From: Phreatobacter aquaticus
GTDB lineage: Bacteria > Pseudomonadota > Alphaproteobacteria > Rhizobiales > Phreatobacteraceae
Direction of reading: 5' to 3'
DNA length: 64,000 nucleotides
Assembly: GCF_005160265.1 (NCBI RefSeq)
Contig: NZ_CP039865.1
Location: forward strand, 1,760,828-1,824,827
The notes under the pieces were generated by a model. The model was not told the DNA's origin, did no database searches, and worked only from the letters and a program-made list of their open reading frames with translations. Positions 39,338 through 48,483 of this stretch are shown here, piece after piece. Every line of letters starts with the position of its first letter. The first letter of the stretch is position 1. The position numbers and the translations under genes were made by a program.

Positions 39338-40967
39338 CCGGCAGGGCGTGATCGGCGAATTGCTTGCGCAATGTCAGCTTCGACACCTTGCCAGTCGCGG
39401 TCAGCGGCAGCTGATCGACGAAGACGACGTCATCCGGCATTTGCCATTTTGCGATCGCCTTTTCCAGTGTCGCAAGCACCTCTTCCTTCTTGGGATCGGC
39501 GCCGGAGGCCCTGACCGCGATCATCAGCGGCCGCTCCTGCCATTTCGGATGGGGCACGCCGATCACGGCGCAGGCGGCGATGCCCGGATGCGACAGGGCG
39601 GCATTCTCGACATCGATCGAGGAGATCCACTCGCCGCCCGATTTCACCAGGTCCTTGGTGCGGTCGACGATGATCAGATAGCCGTCCGGCGTGATCTTGG
39701 CGACGTCGCCCGTGCCGAACCAGCCCTCGGCATCGAAGGCCTTCGCGCTGGCCTCCGGGTTCTCGTAATAGCCGGAAATGATGCCGGGTCCCTTGACGAA
39801 CAATTCGCCCGAGGCCTCGCCGTCATGGGGCAGGCGCTTGCCCGCCTCATCGACGATCTTCAGCTCGACGCCGAACATCCGGCGGCCCTGCCGGGCCTTC
39901 AGGTCGATCCGCTCCTCGATGGGCTTGTCGCGATCCTTCGGCGGCAAGGTGCCAAGCGTGCCGACCGGGCTCATCTCGGTCATGCCCCAGCCGTGGACGA
40001 CGGAGATATCCATCTTTTCGAAGGCCTCGATCATGGCGCGCGGCGCCGCCGAGCCGCCAATGATCACCTCGCCAAGCGCCGAGGGCTTCTTGCCCCGCTT
40101 CTGGATTTCCGCCAGCAAGCCCATCCAGACGGTTGGCACGCCCCAGGACGAGAAGACCTTCTCGCTCTCGAGCAGATCATAGAGGTTCGGGCCGTCGAGC
40201 TTCACACCCGGCATGATCAGGTTGAGCCCGATGATCGGCGCCGTATAGGGCAGGCCCCAGGCATTGACGTGGAACAGCGGCACCACCGGCAGGATCGTCT
40301 GGCCCGAGCGCAGGCCCGGCATGCCGGAGGTCAGGGTGAACAGCGCGTGCAGCATCACCGAGCGCTGCGAATAGAGCGCGCCCTTGGGCTCGCCGGTCGT
40401 ACCCGACGTGTAGCAGAGCGAGACGCCGGCATTCTCGTCGATGGTCGGCCAGGCGATGCAGGTCGGCTGTCCCGCCAGCAGATCCTCATAGGCCAGCACG
40501 CCCTCCAGCCCCTCGCCGGTCGGCTTGTGGGCGGCGTCGCACATGGCGACATAGATCAGGTCCTTCGGCCAATGGGCGCGCATCTTGGCGACGAGCGGCG
40601 CCAGATTGATATCGAAGAACATCACGCGGTCCTTGGCGTGATTGACGATGTAGACCAGCTGTTCCGGGAACAGCCGCGGATTGATCGTGTGGCAGACCGC
40701 GCCGATGCCGCCGATCGCGTAATAGAGCTCGAGATGGCGGTAGCCGTTCCAGGCGAGTGTCGCCACGCGGTCGCCCTCCTTCACGCCGAGGGCCTTCAGC
40801 GCATGGGCGAGCTGCGCGGTGCGTGGCAGCATCTGTCCGAAGGTCGTGCGGTGCATGCCGCCCTCGATCGCCGCCGAGACGATCGCCGCGTCGGGATACA
40901 TCTCCGCGCCATATTCGAGTGCCGCTGACACGTTCAGCGGGGTGTCCATCATCATGCCGCGTACCAT
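39327..40967 (-). CDS. Acyl-CoA ligase (AMP-forming fatty acid-CoA ligase family)
   Basis: Activates a carboxylic acid to its CoA thioester through an acyl-adenylate. The 546-residue protein has the P-loop YTSGTTGEPKG, the adenylate motif HGWGMTEMSPVG, the hinge region DVAKITPDGYLIIVDRTKD and the catalytic lysine in LTATGKVSKLTLRK. It resembles the medium/long-chain and methylmercaptopropionate ligase group, so chain length cannot be assigned. The start at 40967 is fixed by GGAGGAG upstream. It is divergent from the acyl-CoA dehydrogenase operon and shares its control region. Confidence 0.92.
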   Translation of the reverse strand: MVRGMMMDTPLNVSAALEYGAEMYPDAAIVSAAIEGGMHRTTFGQMLPRTAQLAHALKALGVKEGDRVATLAWNGYRHLELYYAIGGIGAVCHTINPRLFPEQLVYIVNHAKDRVMFFDINLAPLVAKMRAHWPKDLIYVAMCDAAHKPTGEGLEGVLAYEDLLAGQPTCIAWPTIDENAGVSLCYTSGTTGEPKGALYSQRSVMLHALFTLTSGMPGLRSGQTILPVVPLFHVNAWGLPYTAPIIGLNLIMPGVKLDGPNLYDLLESEKVFSSWGVPTVWMGLLAEIQKRGKKPSALGEVIIGGSAAPRAMIEAFEKMDISVVHGWGMTEMSPVGTLGTLPPKDRDKPIEERIDLKARQGRRMFGVELKIVDEAGKRLPHDGEASGELFVKGPGIISGYYENPEASAKAFDAEGWFGTGDVAKITPDGYLIIVDRTKDLVKSGGEWISSIDVENAALSHPGIAACAVIGVPHPKWQERPLMIAVRASGADPKKEEVLATLEKAIAKWQMPDDVVFVDQLPLTATGKVSKLTLRKQFADHALPDVD

Positions 40968-41106
40968 GGCGGTCTCCTCCCTGGATTGTCCGCCGTTGAT
41001 CGGCGGTTGATCGTTGGTCTTCAGGCCCGTGCCGTCCGGTCGAGTGCCGCGGCAAAAAGTTCGCCGCGCTTGGGACAAACCCTCTCGACAAGTCTGCCGA
41101 GCCTGA

Positions 41107-41124
41107 ACATACTCATCAGTATGT
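41107..41124. promoter_or_regulatory. Perfect 18-bp palindrome, likely TetR operator
   Basis: ACATACT, four bases, AGTATGT: a perfect 7-bp inverted repeat centred between the ligase-tetR unit (start 40967, minus) and the acyl-CoA dehydrogenase operon (start 41203, plus). The AT-rich half-sites stand out in GC-rich DNA. Arm length and spacing fit TetR dimers. One site could silence both arms at once. Confidence 0.65.
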
Positions 41125-41202
41125 CCTTGCTCAGGCAAGGCCGTCAACGAATGAAGCAGTCGAGCCTGCGGAAAACCGCCGGGCCAGAACGGGAGGCGTC
41201 CG

Positions 41203-42393
41203 ATGGAAGCGCTGGACCAATTCCGGCGGGATACACGCGCGTGGCTGGAGGCGAATTGCCCGGCCGAGATGCGCGTGCCCGTGCGCGGCGACGACGACAT
41301 CTGCTGGGGTGGCCGCAACTGGGTGTTCAAGTCGGAAGCGCAGCGCGTCTGGCTGGAGCGGATGGCGGCCCGTGGCTGGACCGTACCGGCCTGGCCTAGG
41401 GAATATGGCGGCGGCGGTCTCTCCCATGAGGAGGTGACGATCCTCAAGCAGGAGATGGCCGCCATCAAGGCGCGCTCGCCGCTGGAGAGCTTCGGCATCT
41501 GGATGCTCGGCCCGGCCTTGCTGGCGTTCGGCTCTCATGAGCAGAAGCTCGAATATCTGCCGCCGATCGCGCGCGGCGAGATCCGCTGGTGCCAGGGCTA
41601 TTCGGAGCCCAATGCCGGCTCCGACCTCGCTTCGCTGCAGACCCGCGCCGACGATGGCGGCGACCATTTCGTCGTCACCGGCTCGAAGATCTGGACGAGC
41701 TATGCCGACAAGGCCGACATGATCTTCTGCCTGGTGCGGACCGACTTCTCCGCGGCCAAGCATCTCGGCATCTCGTTCATTCTCTTCGACATGACCTGGC
41801 CCGGCGTCTCGACCAAGCCGATCATGCTGATCTCCGGCAAGTCGCCGTTCTGCGAGACCTTCTTCGACGGTGTGAAGGTGCCGAAGGCCAATCTGGTCGG
41901 CACGCTCAACCGCGGCTGGGATATCGCCAAATACCTGCTCACCCACGAGCGCGAGATGATCGGCGGCGGTGGCGGCGGATTGCTCGGCGGTCGCTCGCCC
42001 GGCCAGCTGGCCGCACAGGAGATCGGCGTCGGCGACGACGGCCGGCTCGCCGATCCGTTCCTGCGCGTCGACATGGCGCGCGCCGAGGTCGACGCGCTGG
42101 CCTTCGCCCTCACCATGACCCGCTACAAGGACGAAGCGGCCTCCGGCGGCCGCGGCGTCGGCGACAAGTCCTCCGTGCTCAAATATTACGGCACCGAGCT
42201 GAACAAGCGCCGCTACGAACTGATGATGCGGGCGGCTGGGACCCAAGGCCTCGAATGGGAAGGCGCCCGCACCAATGACGGCGAATTGCCGCGTGGCTGG
42301 CTGCGCACCAAGGCCAATTCGATCGAGGGCGGCACGTCGGAGGTGATGCTCGACATCGTCGCCAAGCGCCTCCTGCAACTGCCGTCCGCGTAA
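41203..42393 (+). CDS. Acyl-CoA dehydrogenase, catalytic subunit of a probable heteromer
   Basis: A 396-residue FAD enzyme. GYSEPNAGSDLASLQTRA contacts flavin and substrate, and the C-terminal SIEGGTSEVMLDIVAKR contains the region of the catalytic glutamate. It has a glycine-rich insert (residues about 252-262, GGGGGGLLGG) and belongs to the FadE-like group that often works as an alpha2beta2 tetramer with an adjacent, shorter partner. That partner follows 12 bases downstream. GGGAGG precedes the ATG. First gene of the long operon. Confidence 0.9.
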   Translation: MEALDQFRRDTRAWLEANCPAEMRVPVRGDDDICWGGRNWVFKSEAQRVWLERMAARGWTVPAWPREYGGGGLSHEEVTILKQEMAAIKARSPLESFGIWMLGPALLAFGSHEQKLEYLPPIARGEIRWCQGYSEPNAGSDLASLQTRADDGGDHFVVTGSKIWTSYADKADMIFCLVRTDFSAAKHLGISFILFDMTWPGVSTKPIMLISGKSPFCETFFDGVKVPKANLVGTLNRGWDIAKYLLTHEREMIGGGGGGLLGGRSPGQLAAQEIGVGDDGRLADPFLRVDMARAEVDALAFALTMTRYKDEAASGGRGVGDKSSVLKYYGTELNKRRYELMMRAAGTQGLEWEGARTNDGELPRGWLRTKANSIEGGTSEVMLDIVAKRLLQLPSA

Positions 42394-42405
42394 GGGGTCG
42401 AAGCC

Positions 42406-43542
42406 ATGCTCGTTCATGACGAAGACCAGCGCCTGCTGGCCGATGCGGCCAAGGGCTTCATCCAGGAAAAGGCGCCTGTCGCCGCGCTCCGCAAGCTGCG
42501 CGACGAGAAGGTCGCCGACGGCTTCGACCGCGACCTCTGGCGCCAGATGGCCGAGATGGGCTGGACCGGCATTCTCGTGCCGGAGGAGGCGGGTGGTCTC
42601 GGCTTCGGCTTTGTCGGCGCCGGCATCATCTGCGAGGAAATGGGCCGCACGCTGACCGCCTCGCCCTTCCTCTCCACGGCCATGATGGCGGCGACCGCCG
42701 TCTCGCGGGCGGGCTCTCCCGCCCAGAAGGAGCGCTGGCTTCCGGCCATTGCGGCGGGCGAGACGATCATCGCGACAGCGATCGACGAGGGCCGCAAGCA
42801 CGCGCCGGAAAAGACGGCGCTCAAGGCGGAAGTCTCCGGCAACGGGTTCAGGCTGTCAGGCGCCAAGACCTATGTCGCCGATGGTCAGGTGGCGGACGCC
42901 TTCCTGGTCGCGGCCCGTACCGCAGGATCGGCTGGCGAGACCAAGGGCATCAGCCTGTTCCTGGTGGATTCGAAGCTTGCGGGCGTGTCCTCCGAGCGTG
43001 TCGTCACTCTGGATTCCCGCGGCGCAGCCCATGTCAGTTTCGACAATGTGCAGATCACCGGTGCGGACGTGCTGGGCGAGATCGATGATGGCTTAGGCCT
43101 GCTCGAGATCGTCCTCGGCGCCGGGCGTGCAGGCCTCGCCGCCGAACTCTCCGGCAATGCCCAGGAAAGCTTCGGCCGCACCGTCGACTATCTGAAAGAG
43201 CGCAAGCAGTTCGGCCGCACCATCGGCGCCTTCCAGGCCCTGCAGCATCGCGCCGCCCATCTGTTCAGCGAGATCGAGATCGCGAAATCCGCCGTGCTCG
43301 GTGCGCTCCAGGCGCTCGATGCCGATCCTGCCGGGGCCGCACTTGCGGTCTCGCTGGCCAAGTCCAAGGCGGCGTCGGTTGCCCGGCTCGCCGCCCAGGA
43401 GGCGATCCAGATGCATGGCGGCATCGGCATGACCGACGCCATCGACATCGGCCTGTTCGCCAAGCGCATGCAGGTGGCCTCCGAACTCTATGGCGATGCC
43501 GATTTCCACGCCGATCGCGTGGCGCTGGCGCGTGGGTTCTGA
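42406..43542 (+). CDS. Acyl-CoA dehydrogenase, partner subunit lacking the C-terminal glutamate motif
   Basis: A 378-residue acyl-CoA dehydrogenase homologue. The N-terminal helical domain, LKERKQFGRTIGAFQALQH and AIQMHGGIGMTDAID are conserved, but the C-terminus ends LYGDADFHADRVALARGF with no YEGTSE-type motif. Such glutamate-less subunits are known from heterotetrameric dehydrogenases of steroid and branched-chain pathways, where they complete the FAD site. Its position directly after the catalytic subunit supports this. Confidence 0.88.
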   Translation: MLVHDEDQRLLADAAKGFIQEKAPVAALRKLRDEKVADGFDRDLWRQMAEMGWTGILVPEEAGGLGFGFVGAGIICEEMGRTLTASPFLSTAMMAATAVSRAGSPAQKERWLPAIAAGETIIATAIDEGRKHAPEKTALKAEVSGNGFRLSGAKTYVADGQVADAFLVAARTAGSAGETKGISLFLVDSKLAGVSSERVVTLDSRGAAHVSFDNVQITGADVLGEIDDGLGLLEIVLGAGRAGLAAELSGNAQESFGRTVDYLKERKQFGRTIGAFQALQHRAAHLFSEIEIAKSAVLGALQALDADPAGAALAVSLAKSKAASVARLAAQEAIQMHGGIGMTDAIDIGLFAKRMQVASELYGDADFHADRVALARGF

Positions 43543-43556
43543 CCGGAGTGGATGAG

Positions 43557-44375
43557 ATGACCTTTCTCGAAACCCTGTTCGGCCTGAAGGGCAAGACAGC
43601 ACTGGTGACCGGTGGCGCCACCGGCATTGGCCGCATGGGCGCCGAGGCGCTGGTCATGGCCGGCGCCCGGGTCCTGATCGCCTCGCGCAAGGCGGATGCC
43701 TGCGAAGCCGTGGCGAAGGAGCTCAATGCGCTCGGCGGTTCGGGCTCGGCCGAAGGCTTCGGCGGCGACGTCGGCACGGAAGCGGGCGTCAAGGCGCTGG
43801 CCGACGAGGTCCGCTCCCGCACCGACCGTCTCGACATCCTCTGGAACAATGCCGGCAAGACCTGGGGCACGCCGCTCGGCGCCTTCCCGTTCAAGGCCTG
43901 GGACGGCGTCATGTCGGTCAATGTGGCCGGCCTGTTCACGCTGACCCAGGAATTGCTGCCGCTTCTCGAGAAGAACGCCAGCACCGACGATCCCGCCCGC
44001 GTGGTCAATGTCGGTTCGGTCATGGGCACGATCCCCGTCGGGGCCGGCGCCTATTCCTATGCCGCCTCCAAGTCGGCCGTGCACCACCTCACCCGCATCC
44101 TCGCTCTGGAACTGGCGGGACGCCGCATCACCGTCAATGCACTGGCGCCCGGTCCCTTCATCAGCCGAATGACCGCCTTTGCACTGTCGTCGGATGAAGG
44201 GCAGGCTCACGCGGCGGCGGATACGCCGATCGGACGGATCGGCCGGCCGAGCGACATCATGGGCTGCCTCCTGTTCCTGTGCGGACGCGGCGGCGCCTAT
44301 ACGACCGGCGCGATCCTGCCGGTCGACGGCGGCATTCATGTCGATTCCGGCCACAAGCTCTTCGGAGGAGAGTGA
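43557..44375 (+). CDS. Short-chain dehydrogenase/reductase
   Basis: A 272-residue classical SDR. The cofactor motif TGGATGIGRMG is at about residues 17-27, NNAGKTWG is the structural motif, and the catalytic Ser and YxxxK appear in YSYAASKSAV. Probably oxidises a hydroxyacyl-CoA or alcohol group of the pathway intermediate. The ATG at 43557 has GGAG 8 bases upstream; a GTG at 43548 is less likely. MaoC follows after 6 bases. Confidence 0.9.
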   Translation: MTFLETLFGLKGKTALVTGGATGIGRMGAEALVMAGARVLIASRKADACEAVAKELNALGGSGSAEGFGGDVGTEAGVKALADEVRSRTDRLDILWNNAGKTWGTPLGAFPFKAWDGVMSVNVAGLFTLTQELLPLLEKNASTDDPARVVNVGSVMGTIPVGAGAYSYAASKSAVHHLTRILALELAGRRITVNALAPGPFISRMTAFALSSDEGQAHAAADTPIGRIGRPSDIMGCLLFLCGRGGAYTTGAILPVDGGIHVDSGHKLFGGE

Positions 44376-44381
44376 CCCCCC

Positions 44382-44843
44382 ATGGCAGCAGAGATGACCA
44401 TTGACGAGATGAAGGCGCAGATCGGCCAGGAGATCGGCGTCTCCAAATGGTTCGAGATCAGCCAGGCGACCATCAACTCCTTCGCCGATCTGACCCACGA
44501 TCTCCAGTTCATCCATATCGATCCGGTGGCCGCGGCGAAGACGCCGTTCGGCACCACCATCGCCCACGGCTTCCTCACCGTGTCCTATCTGTCGGCCTTC
44601 GCCATTGACGCTCTGCCGGGGGTTGCCGGCCGGGTGATGGGCGTCAACTACGGCTTCGACAAGCTGCGCATGATGAGCCCGGTGAAGTCCGGATCAAAGA
44701 TCCGCGGCCGCTTCGTGCTGAAGGCGCTGGACTCCAAGAGCCCGCAGCAGCACCAACTGACCTATGCGGTCACCGTCGAGATCGAGGGAGGCGACAAGCC
44801 GGCCCTCATCGCCGACTGGGTGACGCTCGCCTATACCAAGTGA
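44382..44843 (+). CDS. MaoC-family enoyl-CoA hydratase
   Basis: A 153-residue hot-dog-fold hydratase adding water to an enoyl-CoA, usually giving the (R)-3-hydroxyacyl-CoA. The hydratase motif is present as HDLQFIHIDPVAAAKTPFG followed by TIAHGF. Paired with the SDR at 44856, which is related to (R)-specific hydroxyacyl-CoA dehydrogenases, it would perform the middle two steps of an R-type beta-oxidation cycle. Confidence 0.92.
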   Translation: MAAEMTIDEMKAQIGQEIGVSKWFEISQATINSFADLTHDLQFIHIDPVAAAKTPFGTTIAHGFLTVSYLSAFAIDALPGVAGRVMGVNYGFDKLRMMSPVKSGSKIRGRFVLKALDSKSPQQHQLTYAVTVEIEGGDKPALIADWVTLAYTK

Positions 44844-44855
44844 AGGACTGACAGC

Positions 44856-45785
44856 ATGACCATTCGTTTCGACGGGCGCGTCGCCATCGTCACGGGAGCC
44901 GGCAACGGACTCGGCCGGTCCCACGCGCTGGGCCTGGCCAGCCGTGGCGCCAAGGTGGTGATCGTCGATTTCGGCGGCGCACGTGACGGCACCGGCGGAT
45001 CGTCGGAAGCCGCCGAGAAGGTGGTCGCCGAGATCAAGGCCGCCGGCGGCGAGGCGATGGCGCATGGCGCCAATGTCGCCGATTTCGCCCAGGTTCAGGA
45101 CATGGTCGCCAAGACCATGGCGAAGTGGGGCCGCATCGACATTCTCATCAACAATGCCGGCATCCTGCGCGACAAGACCTTCGTCAAGATGGAGCTGCCG
45201 GACTTCGAGGCCGTGATGGCCGTGCACCTGATGGGCACGGTCAACTGCACCAAGGCGGTGTGGGAGATCATGCGCGCCCAGAATTACGGGCGCATCGTGT
45301 TCACCTCGTCGTCGTCGGGGCTCTACGGCAATTTCGGCCAGTCGAACTATGGCGCCGCCAAATCCGCCATGGTCGGCCTGATGAACGTGCTGCATCTTGA
45401 AGGCGCCAAGAACGACATCCGCGTCAACACGCTGGCGCCGACGGCGGCCACCCGTATGACCTCCGACCTGCTGCCGCCGGATGCGCTGCAATTGCTGACG
45501 CCGGAATCGATCACGCCCGGTGTTCTGTTCCTCGTCAGCGACAAGGCGCCGTCGCGCGTCATCCTCTGCGCGGGCGCCGGCGCCTTCGCCCGCACCATGA
45601 TCTACGAGACCGAGGGCATCTATCTCGACGAGGCCGAGCGTACGCCGGAGACCATTGCCGCCCGGTTCGACGACATCTCGAATCCCGACGGCCAGAAGGC
45701 GCTGCAGGGCGCCTTCGAGCAGACAACAAAATTTGCCATGAAGGCCGCGGCTGCCAAGGGCGTTGCCCTTCCGCCCCGCGGCTGA
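44856..45785 (+). CDS. (R)-3-hydroxyacyl-CoA dehydrogenase-like SDR (multifunctional enzyme type 2 family)
   Basis: A 309-residue SDR resembling the dehydrogenase part of peroxisomal multifunctional enzyme 2. [20 protein letters not shown] binds [18 protein letters not shown] is the family segment after the structural motif, and the catalytic YGAAK lies in [14 protein letters not shown]. Longer than a classical SDR because of a C-terminal extension of about 50 residues. AAGGA precedes the ATG. Predicted to oxidise the product of the MaoC hydratase. Confidence 0.9.
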   Translation: MTIRFDGRVAIVTGAGNGLGRSHALGLASRGAKVVIVDFGGARDGTGGSSEAAEKVVAEIKAAGGEAMAHGANVADFAQVQDMVAKTMAKWGRIDILINNAGILRDKTFVKMELPDFEAVMAVHLMGTVNCTKAVWEIMRAQNYGRIVFTSSSSGLYGNFGQSNYGAAKSAMVGLMNVLHLEGAKNDIRVNTLAPTAATRMTSDLLPPDALQLLTPESITPGVLFLVSDKAPSRVILCAGAGAFARTMIYETEGIYLDEAERTPETIAARFDDISNPDGQKALQGAFEQTTKFAMKAAAAKGVALPPRG

Positions 45786-45807
45786 TCAGATTTCAAGGAG
45801 AAGCGCC

Positions 45808-46998
45808 ATGCGCGAAGCCGTCATCGTCTCCACTGCCCGCACGGGCCTTGCCAAGTCGTTCCGAGGCGCCCTCAACAACACCCATGGTGCATCCATGGGC
45901 GGTCATGCCACCCGTCACGCCATCGCCCGCGCCGGCATCGATCCGGGCGAGGTCGAGGACGTGATCGTTGGCTGCGCCAATCCGGAAGGCGCCACCGGCT
46001 CCAATATCGCGCGCCAGATGGCGATCTCGGCCGGCTGCCCGGTCACCGTGTCGGGCGTCACGGTCAACCGCTTCTGCTCGTCGGGCCTGCAGACCATCGC
46101 CATGGGCGCCCAGCGCATCCTGGCCGGCGAAGGCGACATCTATGCCGCCGGCGGCGTGGAATCGATCTCGCTGGTCCAGAACAGCTTCAACAAGTCGAAC
46201 CTGATCGACCCCTGGCTGAAGGCCAACAAGCCCGACATCTACATGTCGATGCTGCAGACCGCCGAGACGGTCGCCAAGCGCTACAACATCCCGCGCCAGC
46301 TGCAGGACGAGTATGGCGTCGAGAGCCAGCGCCGCGCCGCCGCCGCTCGCCAGGGCCGCAAGTTCGACGACGAGATCGTGCCGTTCACCACCTCGATGAC
46401 CAAGTTCGAGATGAACGACAAGAAGGAGGTCGTGCGCACCTGGCAGGAGGAGGTCACTCTCTCCGAGGACGAGGGCATCCGCGCCGACACGACCTATGAG
46501 GGCGTGTCCAAGATCCGCCCGGCGCTCGAGGGCGGTGTCATCTCCGCTGGCAATGCCAGCCAGTTCTCGGACGGCGCTTCCATGGCCATCATCATGGATT
46601 CCAAGCTTGCCGAGCAGCGCAACCTCAAGCCGCTCGGCATCTTCAAGGGCTTCGCGGTCGCTGGTTGCGAGCCCGACGAGATGGGCATCGGCCCGGTCTT
46701 CGCCGTGCCGAAGCTTCTGAAGCGCGCCGGCCTCAAGGTCGAGGACATCGACCTGTGGGAGCTGAACGAAGCCTTTGCCGTGCAGGTCATCTATTCGCGC
46801 GACAAGCTCGGCATCCCCAATGACCGGCTGAACGTCAATGGCGGCGCCATCGCGGTCGGCCATCCCTATGGCGTCTCGGGCGCCCGCCTGGTCGGCCATG
46901 CGCTGATCGAGGGCAAGCGCCGCGGCGCGAAGCACGTGGTGGTCACCATGTGCATCGGTGGCGGCATGGGTGCCGCTGGTCTGTTCGAGGTCGCCTGA
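45808..46998 (+). CDS. Acetyl-CoA acyltransferase (thiolase)
   Basis: A 396-residue degradative thiolase releasing acetyl-CoA (or propionyl-CoA) from a 3-ketoacyl-CoA. The nucleophile is Cys90 in [10 protein letters not shown], the histidine is in [18 protein letters not shown] and the second cysteine in [18 protein letters not shown] precedes the ATG at 45808. It closes the enzyme part of the operon; the importer genes follow on the same strand after 155 bases. Confidence 0.94.
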   Translation: MREAVIVSTARTGLAKSFRGALNNTHGASMGGHATRHAIARAGIDPGEVEDVIVGCANPEGATGSNIARQMAISAGCPVTVSGVTVNRFCSSGLQTIAMGAQRILAGEGDIYAAGGVESISLVQNSFNKSNLIDPWLKANKPDIYMSMLQTAETVAKRYNIPRQLQDEYGVESQRRAAAARQGRKFDDEIVPFTTSMTKFEMNDKKEVVRTWQEEVTLSEDEGIRADTTYEGVSKIRPALEGGVISAGNASQFSDGASMAIIMDSKLAEQRNLKPLGIFKGFAVAGCEPDEMGIGPVFAVPKLLKRAGLKVEDIDLWELNEAFAVQVIYSRDKLGIPNDRLNVNGGAIAVGHPYGVSGARLVGHALIEGKRRGAKHVVVTMCIGGGMGAAGLFEVA

Positions 46999-47153
46999 CC
47001 TCTTCTACAATCCGGTGGGATGGCGGGGTTTGACCCCTGCCGTCTCGCCCATTCGACGAGAGCCGCGCCAAGCGGCCAGTTGTTTCGAGAGGAAACCCCG
47101 TGCGTCCCGAACTACCGCCCCCGGCGGCCGGGCGCCATCACAGGAGGATCACC

Positions 47154-48401
47154 ATGTCCCGTCTCAATCGCCGTCAGGTCATTGGCTCCGGCATTGCCGC
47201 CGCTGCCCTGTCCACCATGCCGCTGCGGGCCCAGGGCGCGCCGGTCAAGATCGCGTTCATCGATCCGCTCTCGGGCTTCATGGCCCCGGTCGGTGACGGT
47301 GGGCTCAAGCAGTTCGAGTTCGAGTGCGAGCGCATCAATGCGGCCGGCGGTGTTGCCGGCGGGCGCAAGCTCGAAGTCGTCGGCATGGACAACAAGCTCA
47401 ACCCGCAGGAATCGATCGTCCAGCTTGAGAAGGCGATCGACCAGGGCGTCCGCTACATCGCCCAGGGCAACGGTTCCTCGGTCGCCTCGGCGCTTGTCGA
47501 TGCCATCGAGAAGCACAATGCGCGCAACCCGCGCCAGACCGTGATGTATCTGAACTATGCCGCGGTCGATCCGGTCTTCACCAACGACAAGTGCTCGTTC
47601 TGGCACTTCCGCTTCGATGCCGATTCCGACATGAAGATGTCGGCCATGACCGACTACATCAAGGCTCAGGCGGATCTGAAGCGCATCTACATCATCGGCC
47701 AGGACTATTCCTTCGGTAAGGCGGTGGCCGATGCCGCGGTGAAGATGCTCGGAGCCAAGCGCCCTGACATCCAGATCGTCGGCAACGAGCTGCATCCGTT
47801 GGCCCGAGTCCGCGATTTCTCGCCCTACATCACCAAGATGCGTGCCGCCGGCGCCCAGGCCGTCATCACCGGCAACTGGGGCAATGACATGCAGCTCCTG
47901 ATCAAGGCCTCGTCGGATGCGGGCTTCAACGTGCCCTATTTCACCTATTACGGCGGTGGCCTCGGCGCGGTCGCCGGCATGGGCAAGCCCGCTGTCGGCC
48001 TGGTGCGCCAGATCACCGAATGGCACGCCAACATCCCCGATATCGGCATGGATGACATCGTCCGCGCCTTCAAGGCCAAGCACCGCGACCTCGACTACTA
48101 CTATTATCGGGTCAAGGTGATGTTCGACATGCTGGCCAAGGCGATGAACGACACCAAATCGGTCGATGTGCGCGAGGTCGCCCTGGCGCTCGAGGGCATG
48201 GAGATCAAGATCGAGACCGGTACGGCCTCGATGCGCAAGGACAATCACCAGCTCATCCAGCCGCTCTACATCTCGACGCTGGCCGAGAACGTGAAGTTCG
48301 ACGTCGACAACACCGGTCTCGGCTTCAAGACCGACATCAAGATCGAGGGTCCCGCAACGTCGATGGCCTCGACCTGCCAGATGCGGCGTCCCGCCAGCTG
48401 A
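47154..48401 (+). CDS. Branched-chain amino acid-type ABC transporter substrate-binding protein
   Basis: A 415-residue periplasmic receptor of the LivJ/LivK family (Peripla_BP_6). The N-terminus carries a Tat-like motif (LNRRQVIGSG) and a hydrophobic stretch ending near residue 25. IAFIDPLSGFMAPVGDGGLK is the family start. Receptors of this type located inside catabolic operons commonly bind aromatic or aliphatic acids and not amino acids. CAGGAGG precedes the ATG. Start of the importer block. Confidence 0.91.
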   Translation: MSRLNRRQVIGSGIAAAALSTMPLRAQGAPVKIAFIDPLSGFMAPVGDGGLKQFEFECERINAAGGVAGGRKLEVVGMDNKLNPQESIVQLEKAIDQGVRYIAQGNGSSVASALVDAIEKHNARNPRQTVMYLNYAAVDPVFTNDKCSFWHFRFDADSDMKMSAMTDYIKAQADLKRIYIIGQDYSFGKAVADAAVKMLGAKRPDIQIVGNELHPLARVRDFSPYITKMRAAGAQAVITGNWGNDMQLLIKASSDAGFNVPYFTYYGGGLGAVAGMGKPAVGLVRQITEWHANIPDIGMDDIVRAFKAKHRDLDYYYYRVKVMFDMLAKAMNDTKSVDVREVALALEGMEIKIETGTASMRKDNHQLIQPLYISTLAENVKFDVDNTGLGFKTDIKIEGPATSMASTCQMRRPAS

Positions 48402-48422
48402 TCCGCCAAGGACCAGAGGAAT

Positions 48423-48449
48423 CGCGGCGGAGGGCATCCCTCCGCCGCG
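48423..48449 (+). promoter_or_regulatory. Intercistronic stem-loop after the Liv-type receptor gene
   Basis: A perfect 12-bp G/C-rich inverted repeat (48423-48434 with 48438-48449) around a 3-base loop, lying between the receptor and first permease genes with no T-run. Likely stabilises the receptor message or reduces permease expression relative to the receptor. The same arrangement occurs in the peptide-type importer of this window. Confidence 0.65.
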
Positions 48450-48483
48450 CCCAGCGGCCAGTCGATCCCCGGAGGCTCTCCGT

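Noticed and set aside
40968-41498. A long N-terminal extension of the acyl-CoA ligase.
   Set aside because: The extension is Arg/Ser-rich, runs through the promoter and operator and into the opposite gene, while a GGAGGAG site marks the ATG at 40967.
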